The notes under the pieces are model-generated. The model made no database searches, was not told the origin of the DNA, and saw nothing but the letters and a program-made list of their open reading frames with translations. 41,961 nucleotides of DNA from a virus. Below, in pieces: positions 16,201-24,205 of this stretch (within the stretch, counting starts at the first letter, position 1; each line of letters begins with the position of its first letter). The stretch is taken from the IMG/VR virus record IMGVR_UViG_3300022745_000068, positions 1 to 41,961 of that record; one strand, 5' to 3'. The position numbers were made by a program, and so were the translations under genes.

Positions 16201-17937
16201 TTGACATCATCAAAATATCCCATGGTTGCCCCCCTTCCTATCCTGAGCAAGGGGGTTGGGACACTAGCTGGCGGTAGTCCTTTTGCAACTAATGATGCGG
16301 GTCCTCAATCCGTAGCTTGCGATCCTTCGGGGCGTTTCTTCTATGTTGCGAATAGCGGTGGCAATACTTTATCGCAAAGAAGTATAGACCAGACAAGCGG
16401 GACTCCCAGCATTATTACTACCAATATTGCTACTGGAACATTCCCATATGGAGTTGTTTGCGATCCGACGGGTCGTTGGGTTTATGCTTGCAACGTCACG
16501 ACCGCCAATGTTTCGCAATATAGTATTAACCAAAGTACAGGTGCGCTAACGAGTATTACGACTGCCATTGCAGCTGGAACAAGCCCAGAATATCTCGCCT
16601 GCGATCCGTCGGGGAGATTCCTATATGTCACAAATGCGACAGCCAATACTGTATCCATGTATTCTATTAACCAGTCTACAGGCGCGCTTACTAGTTTAGG
16701 CACGGCGGTGGCAACTGGAACTACTCCGCTCGGCATTGCATGCGACCCATCTGGCAGATTTGTCTATATCGTAAATAACGGCGCAAATACAGTTTCTCAA
16801 TATCTCATCAACCAGAGCACTGGCGTACTATCCCTTATCACGGCTACGAATATTGCTACTGGTAGTGGTCCTTATAATATAGCATGTGATCCGTCAGGAC
16901 GTTTCGTTTATGTGGTAAACCAAACTGCCGCTACGGTTTCTCAGTACAAAATCAATCAGCTCACTGGTGCACTGTCCTCAATCACTACCGCAATTGCTGC
17001 GGGTACTGGAGCATGGGGGATTGCTTGCGACCCATCGGGTAGGAATGTTTACGTCTGCTGCGCTACTGCCAACACTGTTTACCAGTACAGCATCAACCAA
17101 TATAGCGGGGCTTTAACTGCCATCGGTACACCCATAGCTACAGGAACTAACGCTAGAAGCATCGCTGTAGATCCCACGGGAAGATTCGCTTACGTTGCCA
17201 ATAACGTATCAAACTCTACCTCCGTATACACAATCCAAAATGCTGGCTTCGGCAACATAACTGTCGGCAACGGCTCTAACATGTTCACCTCTGTGACTGA
17301 GCAAGTCTTTGTAGGAGCTGGAACTTACACCTATACCCCAAGTGCTGGGATGCTATTCTGCATTATTGAAACCACAGGCGGCGGTGCAGCTGGTGGGAGT
17401 TGTGCTGCGAGCGCATCACTTGTTGGTGGTGGTGGTGGCGGAGGGGCAGGTGCATATGCTAGAGCCATAGTAAGTGCCGCAGGAATTGGAGCTTCTCAAA
17501 CTGTAATTGTTGGCGCAGGCGGTACTCCTGCTGCTGCTGGGAACAATGCAGGCGGTAATGGTGGCGCGACATCAGTAGGAAGCAAATGCTCAGCAGGTGG
17601 CGGACTAGGCGGTAAGGGCAGTGCAGGCGGCATCGCACTCGGTGGCTTGGGAGGAACTCCAAGTATCGGTGACTTTATGTCCTATGGGCAGGCTGGGTTT
17701 GCATCATTTGGAACTAGCGTCGCATCGGTTGGAGGATATTCAGGGCAAGGAGCTTCTACCATATGGGGGGCGGGCGGGCTATCTGCCGATGCTGGAACTG
17801 GCGTATCTGGAAATGCTGGCGTCGCTGGGCTGAGCTACGGAAGTGGCGGTTCTGGCGGTGCTCAAAATACTTCTGCAACTGCACGTCAAGGAGGTGCGGG
17901 GATGCCGGGTATAGTCGTTATTACGGAGTTCATCTGA
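13207..17937 (+). CDS. Giant tail fibre / receptor-binding protein with two seven-bladed beta-propellers
   Basis: This protein of 1576 residues starts at GTG 13207 (AAGAGGTG upstream). Residues 1-240 are typical tail-fibre sequence, including GDVTGTQSSTVIANTTV and the common fibre motif VFGRTGAVTAQTGDY. Residues 240-640 are further beta-rich shaft. Residues about 645-975 and 1015-1345 each hold seven YVTN-type blades (D-P-[ST]-G-R-F-x-Y-V-x-N, then Q-Y-S-I-N-Q-S-T-G-x-L), that is two complete seven-bladed propellers. From about 1390 a glycine-rich tip (GGGGGGGAGAYA, GGNGGATSVG) resembles the polyglycine-type receptor-binding tips of other phage fibres. Adhesion to a host surface glycan or protein is inferred. 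It lies on the strand opposite the other tail genes. Confidence 0.9.
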   Translation: MTTVSKLSQIANGGAVNPATDQVVAVRNGNTDVLVTPTNSTTFDAVTSGTNTTATMIVGTGASISASGTGAIDATSFTGSLSGDVTGTQSSTVIANTTVTGKLLTGFSALAGTVTASDSILTAFNKIVGNISSLVTGVSSVFGRTGAVTAQTGDYSVSQVTGAAADSAVVHNTGTETIAGSKTFSSSVAAADVTIPSMTGYVTTSTSVETSIQQLDASITGMEQTGFKAWTSASPYWSASGSNFTLAATGNGYVKGKFISWTQPQTLTLSAHTCYLVGINNAGGMQIFSAPATDAQYQSNIPLFLVLNDGTNLVVVNETHDYSFNTDVTNFLHTNVGTIIEDGGGNITRITTGSGTLVTDRELSIVGTDYINDAELSTTLSDTGGAAITLNFYYTNGSGQWTRNAQQAQFPMLYNNAGTPTAIPNNKYAVYTVYAAKSTLNTTTPQFFAVMDGTFYNNSAAALSAITAGTIAIATNELAALQMAQLGYVILQNNASGGFINSVTIAKSTLRGGITSSGASNTAALTTVNTSSFTNFFTSTDNNVQNALNDLDAGIVSTNTANTIVKRDSSGNFSAGTMTGTATQTNALNSATTVVNVSSATAPSSGQVLTATSPTSATWQTPSSGSTGIIQSNYSVVSPKPIVNRGNGVLAAMVAALSAPSNSPAIAVDPTGRFVYVANYTANTVLQYAINQVNGFLSVITTAIAAGSHPNGICCDPTGRWVYTANNTSASVSQFSINQSTGALSSITTDIAAGTNCVAAICDAYGKYVYAVNQTAATVSQYSINQSTGALSSITTAIAAGTGASAIATDPSGRFVYVSNSTAATISQYSIGANGALSSITTAISSGGTAPSGIVCDATGRFLYVCNGSSNNVGMFSINQSTGALTSLGTVATGSGPTFIATDPTGNFVYVTNYTASTISQYSINQYSGLLASIATDITSGSGSGAYDIKVDPTNRFLYVCNYNDNTIAQFYIGDAAFGGITANNVATLSASISAITSLTSSKYPMVAPLPILSKGVGTLAGGSPFATNDAGPQSVACDPSGRFFYVANSGGNTLSQRSIDQTSGTPSIITTNIATGTFPYGVVCDPTGRWVYACNVTTANVSQYSINQSTGALTSITTAIAAGTSPEYLACDPSGRFLYVTNATANTVSMYSINQSTGALTSLGTAVATGTTPLGIACDPSGRFVYIVNNGANTVSQYLINQSTGVLSLITATNIATGSGPYNIACDPSGRFVYVVNQTAATVSQYKINQLTGALSSITTAIAAGTGAWGIACDPSGRNVYVCCATANTVYQYSINQYSGALTAIGTPIATGTNARSIAVDPTGRFAYVANNVSNSTSVYTIQNAGFGNITVGNGSNMFTSVTEQVFVGAGTYTYTPSAGMLFCIIETTGGGAAGGSCAASASLVGGGGGGGAGAYARAIVSAAGIGASQTVIVGAGGTPAAAGNNAGGNGGATSVGSKCSAGGGLGGKGSAGGIALGGLGGTPSIGDFMSYGQAGFASFGTSVASVGGYSGQGASTIWGAGGLSADAGTGVSGNAGVAGLSYGSGGSGGAQNTSATARQGGAGMPGIVVITEFI

Positions 17938-17945
17938 TATTTAGG

Positions 17946-17973
17946 TTGCCTCCCACGCTGACGCTAGTATACT
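17946..17973 (+). promoter_or_regulatory. Possible promoter before 18013
   Basis: TTGCCT (17946-17951), a 16-base spacer and TATACT (17968-17973) lie in the 75-base gap after the fibre gene. TATACT is repeated at 17973-17978 in overlapping form. The -35 match is moderate. A local promoter would fit strong expression of a small structural protein. Confidence 0.45.
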
Positions 17974-18012
17974 ATACTGACGGGATCAACACTTAACCTA
18001 CGGAGAAATAAT

Positions 18013-18591
18013 ATGACTTCCCCAGTGCCTAATGGAACTTCTATATTCCCACTTACATTACTAAACCAACCAGTCAATAATCTGCAAGACCTCTACAATG
18101 AGATGCTCATACTTATCAATGCGCAATGCTCTGATGCTACGAACGGGGCGTTCAGTCGTCCTGTCCCTATCAATGCAGGCTCTGCGCTTACCCTAACAGC
18201 TGGTAACTCTAACCAAACTATCAATCTGAATGCGGCGGGTGGCTCAACAGTAACTCTACCAGCAGCTTCTGGGTCTGGTGTGTTCTTCCGCTTTTTGCAA
18301 ACCGCAGCAGCACCTTCTGCTCCGCACGTTATCAAAGTAGCTAATAACACTGACTTCATGATTGGTATTATTGATACTGTTGACAGCGCGACTGTTACTG
18401 GTTACGTTGCAGCTAACTCAGGTACTGTGGCTACCAACTCTGACACTATCACGCTTAGCTCTACCACTACAGGTGGTCTAAACGTGGGGACTTGGATTGA
18501 GGTAGAAGACGTTGCGGCTAACACTTGGGCAGTGCGCGGTCAGACTTCTTCATCTGGTACCGCTGCTACTCCGTTCTCTGCTGCTGTATAA
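18013..18591 (+). CDS. Beta-rich structural-type protein, 192 residues
   Basis: ATG 18013 has ACGGAG upstream. A short helical N-terminus (LQDLYNEMLILINAQ) is followed by beta-type sequence rich in Thr, Ser, Ala and Val (LTLTAGNSNQTINLNAAG, TVTLPAASGSG), which suggests a jelly-roll or beta-sandwich. Proteins of this type often decorate the capsid or the fibre base. No enzyme motif is present. It follows its own promoter-like site and precedes a small Ala-rich gene. The structural role is inferred from composition and position. Confidence 0.6.
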   Translation: MTSPVPNGTSIFPLTLLNQPVNNLQDLYNEMLILINAQCSDATNGAFSRPVPINAGSALTLTAGNSNQTINLNAAGGSTVTLPAASGSGVFFRFLQTAAAPSAPHVIKVANNTDFMIGIIDTVDSATVTGYVAANSGTVATNSDTITLSSTTTGGLNVGTWIEVEDVAANTWAVRGQTSSSGTAATPFSAAV

Positions 18592-18616
18592 CCATCTAAC
18601 ATAGAAAGGTATTACC

Positions 18617-18775
18617 ATGTCTTTATTTTCTGCTATCTCTAATAAGGTAGATGCTGCTGTGGCGGAACTGAAAGCCGCTATCGCTCCTGCGCCTGCGGCT
18701 GACAACACCGCAGTTCTAGCCGCTATCGCTGCGCTAGAAGCTAAATTTGATGCTCAATTCCCCGCTGGTGAATAA
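18617..18775 (+). CDS. Small alanine-rich helical protein, 52 residues
   Basis: ATG 18617 is preceded by GAAAGGTATT. Two helices (SNKVDAAVAELKAAIA and NTAVLAAIAALEAKFDA) are joined by PAPAA, giving a likely helical hairpin. It is the last rightward gene, and its last 35 bases overlap the end of the leftward operon, so the two transcription units converge without a spacer. The function is unknown; it probably goes with the preceding structural gene. Confidence 0.6.
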   Translation: MSLFSAISNKVDAAVAELKAAIAPAPAADNTAVLAAIAALEAKFDAQFPAGE

Positions 18776-18995
18776 CTTGCGCCGAGACATCTATAGCGGG
18801 CTGTACACTCAACTCCAACTGGATGAGAGTGTACAGCTTAGCAAGCGCGTCAGATTGTTTCTGCCTAAAGCAGTTTTCGTCCGACTTAAGGTTGGCATCC
18901 AAGATCTTACCAGCCGCATCCTTCTTAGCTACTACGATGCGAGCAAAGTTAGGATCATCTTCGCTGGGTACATCTATATCCAGTACGTCCTCCAT
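18741..18995 (-). CDS. Last gene of the late operon, 84 residues or longer, start uncertain
   Basis: The C-terminal 80 residues look genuinely coding: EDDPNFARIVVAKKDAAGKI, then RQKQSDALAKLYTLIQLE, a helical, charged sequence. The only in-frame ATG nearby is at 18995. However, about 25 codons upstream also look coding (DDEDDAAYLARLRSKALRV) and reach back to the stop of the PurD-like gene without an ATG, GTG or TTG. Either a rare start is used, or the segment is reached by a -1 shift from the preceding gene; I see no classic slippery heptamer. The size and acid-rich helical type recall small terminase subunits, but this is a guess. Confidence 0.5.
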   Translation of the reverse strand: MEDVLDIDVPSEDDPNFARIVVAKKDAAGKILDANLKSDENCFRQKQSDALAKLYTLIQLELSVQPAIDVSAQVIHQRGIEHQI

Positions 18996-19051
18996 TACTC
19001 GTAGAGCTTTGCTCCGCAGCCGTGCTAAGTAGGCGGCATCGTCCTCGTCGT

Positions 19052-20368
19052 CTAATACGTCATCCCTGCTGCGTACCCCATCTTTTGCAGGTCGGGTAAC
19101 TGCTTCTTCAATCGGTTGCCTATATCGGTACGATACATCGGGGAGTTCGGGAGCTCTAATTGTTCCATCACTTTGTATGCCCCACACTTGGCTTGGCTCA
19201 CTGTCTTGCCCGTCCCCGTCGTCACCAACACATAATCGCCCGCTGTAACCATACAAGGTTGGGTCACTATCTTCCCGTTCACCTCCATAGGGGCTTCCCC
19301 CTGCATCATCTCGCAAGGATGGATAAACTGTTTGTTCTGCTCTGTCATCCCATAGACTGGTATCCCCACTACTTCCTTCCTTGTCAGGTGTGAGTATGGG
19401 TAGTCTGGGATCGAAAGAACCACTCCAGTGGCTATCGTGTCCAGAAGGAAATTGCGAGCGTCCTTCCCCTCGCTTAGATCTAGTAGCCATTCTGCATGAT
19501 CTCCCGTATGCAATGCTTGTTGAATATTAAATGTCGGCCAGCCGGGGCGCATGGTAAATTCTAGTGGCCAAGGTGTACCTTTGTCGTCTATAATACAATT
19601 AACATCAATATACCCTGTGTAGCCTGCTCGCGCAAGCGCATCTTCCATCGGCTTCAGTACCTTGGCAGCAAGTGCGGACTTAGCGACGCAGCGCAGGACA
19701 GTGCCTTGCTCCCCAGTGGCTACGCCCTTGTCATCGTTCATGAGTTTCTTAAACTCCCAGTTCTCACACCAGCCCTTATTGAAGCCGCCAGAGCCGTACC
19801 ATCCGCCGACCGCCATCTCAATGCCGGGGATAAACTCCTGTAGGATAAAGGGCGTCTTTAACTTGCTGAGCTTCTTCCAACGCTCCAACATGTATATCAT
19901 ATCCGCAGGGGACTTAGAGCAGTACGATAGAGCCTTGTCAGCACTGCCTGAGGGTTTAGACACATACCGCTTCATGGTCTTCTTCACATGCGCTATGGCG
20001 GTATCATAGTCAGTAAATTCTTTGGTAGGCGGTACTTCTATGCCAGCCTTCTTCATGAGCTTCATACCAACATCACGATCAAGCTCCCACTCCGCAGTCT
20101 CTTTAGTAGGTCCAATAACTGGCGTGCCCTGCTTGCGCAAGAACTCCGACACTTGCAAGTAGGTGGTGTTGTCGGTGAAGAATACTAGATCAGGCCAGCG
20201 CAGCCACTCATAAATCTCGGAAGGGTCTATGCGGTCTACTATCCCCTTACCCACATGCACAACCTTAGGGTCGTTCTTAACAACCCACTTGACCTTATGC
20301 CCATCTGCTATGCAGCGCATAGTCCAGTCTAAGGAAGACGCAGCAGGATCTATAACTAGTATCTTCAT
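19052..20368 (-). CDS. PurD-like ATP-grasp ligase (phosphoribosylamine-glycine ligase homologue)
   Basis: This 438-residue protein shows the order of a glycinamide ribonucleotide synthetase: an N-terminal MKILVIDPAASS strand-loop and ATP-grasp segments RYVSKPSGSADKAL (134-147), FILQEFIPGIEMAVGGWY (174-191) and TPWPLEFTMRPGWPTF (265-280). The C-terminus contains YVLVTTGTGKTVSQA and YRTDIGNRL, close to the PurD C-terminal signature. PurD joins glycine to phosphoribosylamine in purine synthesis. The usual EFN metal-binding motif is EFT here (residues 270-272), and FGDPE is replaced by PGWPT, so the substrate may differ. The start overlaps the preceding virion gene by four bases (ATGA). A role in nucleotide supply, base modification or virion protein tailoring is open. 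Confidence 0.8.
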   Translation of the reverse strand: MKILVIDPAASSLDWTMRCIADGHKVKWVVKNDPKVVHVGKGIVDRIDPSEIYEWLRWPDLVFFTDNTTYLQVSEFLRKQGTPVIGPTKETAEWELDRDVGMKLMKKAGIEVPPTKEFTDYDTAIAHVKKTMKRYVSKPSGSADKALSYCSKSPADMIYMLERWKKLSKLKTPFILQEFIPGIEMAVGGWYGSGGFNKGWCENWEFKKLMNDDKGVATGEQGTVLRCVAKSALAAKVLKPMEDALARAGYTGYIDVNCIIDDKGTPWPLEFTMRPGWPTFNIQQALHTGDHAEWLLDLSEGKDARNFLLDTIATGVVLSIPDYPYSHLTRKEVVGIPVYGMTEQNKQFIHPCEMMQGEAPMEVNGKIVTQPCMVTAGDYVLVTTGTGKTVSQAKCGAYKVMEQLELPNSPMYRTDIGNRLKKQLPDLQKMGYAAGMTY

Positions 20369-23300
20369 GGTAGTAAGCCCTCATTCTCACGACGTGCCTT
20401 AAGCCGCGCGTCAGATTTTAATTTAGATTTCCACAATCTCTGGTCAGCCTTCCTCTCAAACCCTTCTGTAGCTTCGGGAGACGCTATGAACGCGGGCGCG
20501 GGTCTACCCCCCATGAGAGTCTCGGCGGGAGTTATGCCTGTACCCTTGTTACGATTGTAATAAGATTGCACGCTGATGGGGGTAACAGCTTGGTTACTTA
20601 TATATTTGAAGTACCTCCATACCGCGTCTGGAACTTCTTTCATGTAATCAGGAGACCATAAAGCAGTAGGCTTAGCTATGGGGTCTCCCCTATAATCTTT
20701 ATTCTGAAGTGCCTCATATAGAACTTTCGCCCCTATATTACCTTCCGCATACAGTTCTGCTAAAGGATCGTGCATATAATGCGCCATCTGAGTCCAGTGC
20801 CCTGTGGGCAGCACCGCACGTTCAGGAACTTGCTGTTTACCTACATACTGCCGCCCTCCTGTCTTAGGGAAGAATAGATCCTTGGTGCTATCAGGACCTT
20901 TGCCCGTGTGTAGATACTGATACATAGAATTGAGGGTCGCAGCCGCTACCGCATTGGCTATAAGATACTCAGCGTTGACTCCTAGATCCTTACCTGTACG
21001 TGCGGTCTGATAGAGTTCCTTGCCTGCGCCCACAGCCATACGAGTAGCACCCAATACCCAACTATAGGACAGCAACCCAAATTGCATAGCATCCCTTAGT
21101 GCCTTGTTCATAAATAGATTATCACGCATCATCTCCCCGAAACGATTATCCACGCTATCACCTAGGGCTCGGGCAAATGCCTTCTGCTCTTCAAAAGTAG
21201 CTTGAGGGTTAGCCTTCAACCACTCTTGCAGTCGCTCTATGGTCACGCCACGCTTCATATTCGGAATCCATTTGTCAAACATGGGAGCTGATAATTTCTC
21301 CATAGTCTTTCCGAAGCCATGCGCGAAGGCACCTGCTGCCCCTCCCACTGGGGTCTTCGCCGTATGAAATATCTCTTTGAAAGTCTTAGGACCCGCCATG
21401 TCCATGTAGGAAGGACGCTTAGCTTGTAGTACATTAGCCCTAGTAGCTAGGTCAACCAACTTCTCTACGTCAGGACCATAGTCCGTCATTTTCAAATACT
21501 GCTTATGGAACTTAGCACCTTCGCGAGCTACTCTATAGGGAGAGAATAACTTACCGGGTTCAGATATTCCTGACTCGCTCTTAGCGAACTCCGCCCCTTT
21601 AACAACCGCCGCTTTGAGAGCTTGTGTAGGAGTGGTGTTCTTGGCAGTGCGTAAGGCTGCTCTAGCCACACGAGCTAGGTCGCTTGATATGGCAGCAGTA
21701 CCTGTAATACCCGCATGCCATGTAGAGCTAAGACCCAGTTTCAAAGCTGTGATGGCATTAAACGCTTTCTGCGCAGTCCGCATTACGTCCCCTACTTCTC
21801 CAGTCAATCCTGTAGATAGGAAATTATTATACACACGCGCCGCATCTGTGGGGGCGTATGCTTGCAGTTGCACCGGACGACCTGTCTTCTTGTCCACAGC
21901 CACTTTGAAAGCCGCTCGCCCAGTTAGAGGTTCCCACCCCGCAGGACCTTTGCCAGGGGATGCGTACTTCCATAGCCCGTTTTCTTTCATTGCGTCAATG
22001 GCGCGATTATGCGCAATAAACATGTCCGAGTTCGCGAGATGAAGCGCCTGACCTTTAGCGAAATTAGCTTCTCTAGGTCTACCTCCTACCTTTGTAGCCG
22101 CTGCCAGAGCTTCCTCATATGTAGGATATTTTCTGGCTTTTGTGAAGCCTCCTCTGCCCTGCTTACCCGCTAAGACCCTCCCAAAGGCTTTTTGCTGATC
22201 GGGGTTATCAAATACGAAGTCTCTATGTAAATAGTCATCATGCAGATTCACACCCTCTAAGGACTTTGTAGCAGCAATCTTATCAGCCCTAAATTTATAA
22301 GCAGCGCGCATATCATCCGCAGCCGCCTTTAACTCAGGAGATAATTCAGGCTGTTTAGAAGGATTTTTATAATTCTCCATGTAGCGCGGAAAATCAATTT
22401 GCTCCTGCGGAGTCAGCTTATCAAACAAAGGGATATGCCGTTCGAGGTTAGCTACTGAAGCTGCTGCGTCCCTAGTCGCCAACCCGAGCTGTTCCCTCTT
22501 AATGGCAGCCACCTTCTCTGCCTCCTTAGACACCGTAGCAGGAGCTAATATCTTGCGCGGTGCCTCAACAACTTTTTTCAATGCTGATGGAGGAGCTGGG
22601 CGTCCTATGTCCTCGCTATGCAGTTTATCTGGTTCCACAGGAGGTTGCTGCATTTGCTGATTCTTCTCTGCCAAAGGGAGAGCCTCCTCGCGTGTCAGAA
22701 ATTTACCAGACTTAGTCACGAAGCCCTCTTCTCCAGAGCCAGGTATAGCAGCGTGTTTAGTACCCACCTTAATACCTTCAGGCGTCCTCTTAGCTGCTGA
22801 AGCGATCTCGTCTACTGCCGACGCTGCGGTCACAGCAGCCTTACCCGAAGTAATCGTACCGCCTGGTGCCATAGAAGCCATCGCTAGTAGTTGCCCTGTA
22901 TCGCGTATGGCTCCTTCTACCTTAGCAGGATCGTACCGCGATGCTTTGAAATGCGCAGGATCTAGGGCTTCCGCCCCTTTAGCTATATACGGAGCCGCGC
23001 GACTGAGCAGGGTCTCGCCCACTGGCTGAACCGTCACAGTGAATGGTAGAGATACTACGTCTGTGAGAACAGTACCCGCTCTGCCTCCAACATCCCCAAG
23101 CCTCTTCAACCATTCAGGTCCTGGAGATTTATCATCTCTCTCGTAAGGGGTTGTAAATTGCGATGTGATGTCGGAAAGCTGCTCTCCTGCTACTCGCTTA
23201 GTACGTGACAATAATTCTGATCCTACACCCGCAGCAGCAGGGGATGTGGCGCTAGGCGCTGGAGATTGGGGGGTATACCCTACGGCTTTATAGAAATCTT

Positions 23301-23412
23301 GCTGCGGCAGCTTGTCTTTATAAAATTTATTATAGAACCCATCCACGAGCTTCTGATCAGGGACATCCTTATACATGGGGTACTTCTGGCGAATATCACT
23401 CAGAGTAGTCAT
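20365..23412 (-). CDS. Large internal virion / DNA-ejection protein, 1015 residues
   Basis: The N-terminus has the motif IRQKYPMYKDVPDQKLVDGF, frequent in phage internal virion proteins. A Pro/Ala-rich linker and long helical regions follow (Ala-rich around 520-640, basic at both ends). There is no clear catalytic motif. Length, helical composition and position after two smaller helical virion proteins match podovirus ejectosome proteins, which leave the head with the DNA and build a channel. It overlaps both neighbours by four bases, so the three ejection-type proteins and the PurD-like enzyme are translationally coupled. Confidence 0.75.
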   Translation of the reverse strand: MTTLSDIRQKYPMYKDVPDQKLVDGFYNKFYKDKLPQQDFYKAVGYTPQSPAPSATSPAAAGVGSELLSRTKRVAGEQLSDITSQFTTPYERDDKSPGPEWLKRLGDVGGRAGTVLTDVVSLPFTVTVQPVGETLLSRAAPYIAKGAEALDPAHFKASRYDPAKVEGAIRDTGQLLAMASMAPGGTITSGKAAVTAASAVDEIASAAKRTPEGIKVGTKHAAIPGSGEEGFVTKSGKFLTREEALPLAEKNQQMQQPPVEPDKLHSEDIGRPAPPSALKKVVEAPRKILAPATVSKEAEKVAAIKREQLGLATRDAAASVANLERHIPLFDKLTPQEQIDFPRYMENYKNPSKQPELSPELKAAADDMRAAYKFRADKIAATKSLEGVNLHDDYLHRDFVFDNPDQQKAFGRVLAGKQGRGGFTKARKYPTYEEALAAATKVGGRPREANFAKGQALHLANSDMFIAHNRAIDAMKENGLWKYASPGKGPAGWEPLTGRAAFKVAVDKKTGRPVQLQAYAPTDAARVYNNFLSTGLTGEVGDVMRTAQKAFNAITALKLGLSSTWHAGITGTAAISSDLARVARAALRTAKNTTPTQALKAAVVKGAEFAKSESGISEPGKLFSPYRVAREGAKFHKQYLKMTDYGPDVEKLVDLATRANVLQAKRPSYMDMAGPKTFKEIFHTAKTPVGGAAGAFAHGFGKTMEKLSAPMFDKWIPNMKRGVTIERLQEWLKANPQATFEEQKAFARALGDSVDNRFGEMMRDNLFMNKALRDAMQFGLLSYSWVLGATRMAVGAGKELYQTARTGKDLGVNAEYLIANAVAAATLNSMYQYLHTGKGPDSTKDLFFPKTGGRQYVGKQQVPERAVLPTGHWTQMAHYMHDPLAELYAEGNIGAKVLYEALQNKDYRGDPIAKPTALWSPDYMKEVPDAVWRYFKYISNQAVTPISVQSYYNRNKGTGITPAETLMGGRPAPAFIASPEATEGFERKADQRLWKSKLKSDARLKARRENEGLLP

Positions 23413-24197
23413 TTAAGTATCCCTAGTGGATCAGCGCCACTATCACCCCCGAAGAGTTCGTTCATCTTCGCCGCATTACCGGTACTCATCGGTTTAGGTG
23501 CCGCACCCTTTTTAAGCAGGTCGGCTTGCTCTTGCTGTAGTTCTGCGAGTCTAGCTCTCTCAGTCTTATACTCATCCGACCCCATAGCTCCTGCGTTAAG
23601 AAGCGACGTTACAAGCGCCCGCTGGTCACTAACTTCTTTAGCGATCGTGGACGCATCACGAGCCGCTGTAGCAGTATCCTTTTTGCCCCCCCAGATATCT
23701 TTCTGGGCTTCTATACGAGCGTCTTGCATCTGCTTCATAAAGTTCATCCGTTCACCCAGTAAGTTGAACTGATTCTGCATCTGCATCTGTTTCAGTTCCA
23801 TCTGCTGCTGCATCTTCTGATATGGCTGCATCATGCCCATATACTGCCCCATCACAGCCATCTTCTGATCGTCAGGAAGATTAATAGTGGACAACTGCTT
23901 CATCACGTCATCCATAGAAGGGAACTCTTGCCGAGGTGTAGGAGCCATACCGCTAGGAAGTTTCTGCGCACCTGGTAGCCCTTGCGCAGTTGGTGCCGCC
24001 CCACCTGTAGGAGTCTGCGACATAGCTTTGTAAAGCGCGGCTTGCTGGGCGCGTTGGTTCTGGAGCTCTTGCTGCTTCTGTAGGAACTCCTGCTGCGCAC
24101 GAGCGTCTTCTCGCTGGCGAATATCCATAGATTGCGCCATGTTAGTGTAAGGTATAGCCCCGCCCACCGCTTGCAGATAATTAGCCATCTTGCTCAT
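23409..24197 (-). CDS. Gln/Met-rich coiled-coil internal virion protein, 262 residues
   Basis: The protein is mostly helical, with very Gln- and Met-rich blocks (QQEFLQKQQELQNQRAQQAA; QQQMELKQMQMQNQ) around residues 30-55 and 130-150. It also has a C-terminal helix with ALVTSLLNAG and ARLAELQQEQADLL. Such composition is typical of podovirus internal core or ejection proteins. It overlaps the next gene by four bases and follows the previous one after eight. The identification is from composition and order only. Confidence 0.7.
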   Translation of the reverse strand: MSKMANYLQAVGGAIPYTNMAQSMDIRQREDARAQQEFLQKQQELQNQRAQQAALYKAMSQTPTGGAAPTAQGLPGAQKLPSGMAPTPRQEFPSMDDVMKQLSTINLPDDQKMAVMGQYMGMMQPYQKMQQQMELKQMQMQNQFNLLGERMNFMKQMQDARIEAQKDIWGGKKDTATAARDASTIAKEVSDQRALVTSLLNAGAMGSDEYKTERARLAELQQEQADLLKKGAAPKPMSTGNAAKMNELFGGDSGADPLGILK

Positions 24198-24205
24198 AAG
24201 ACCCC

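Noticed and set aside
18996-19490. Upstream part of the long leftward frame 18741-19490
   Set aside because: It overlaps the well-supported PurD-like gene in another frame and has low-complexity Gly/Asp/Ser-rich sequence typical of a shadow; only the part after 19071 looks coding.
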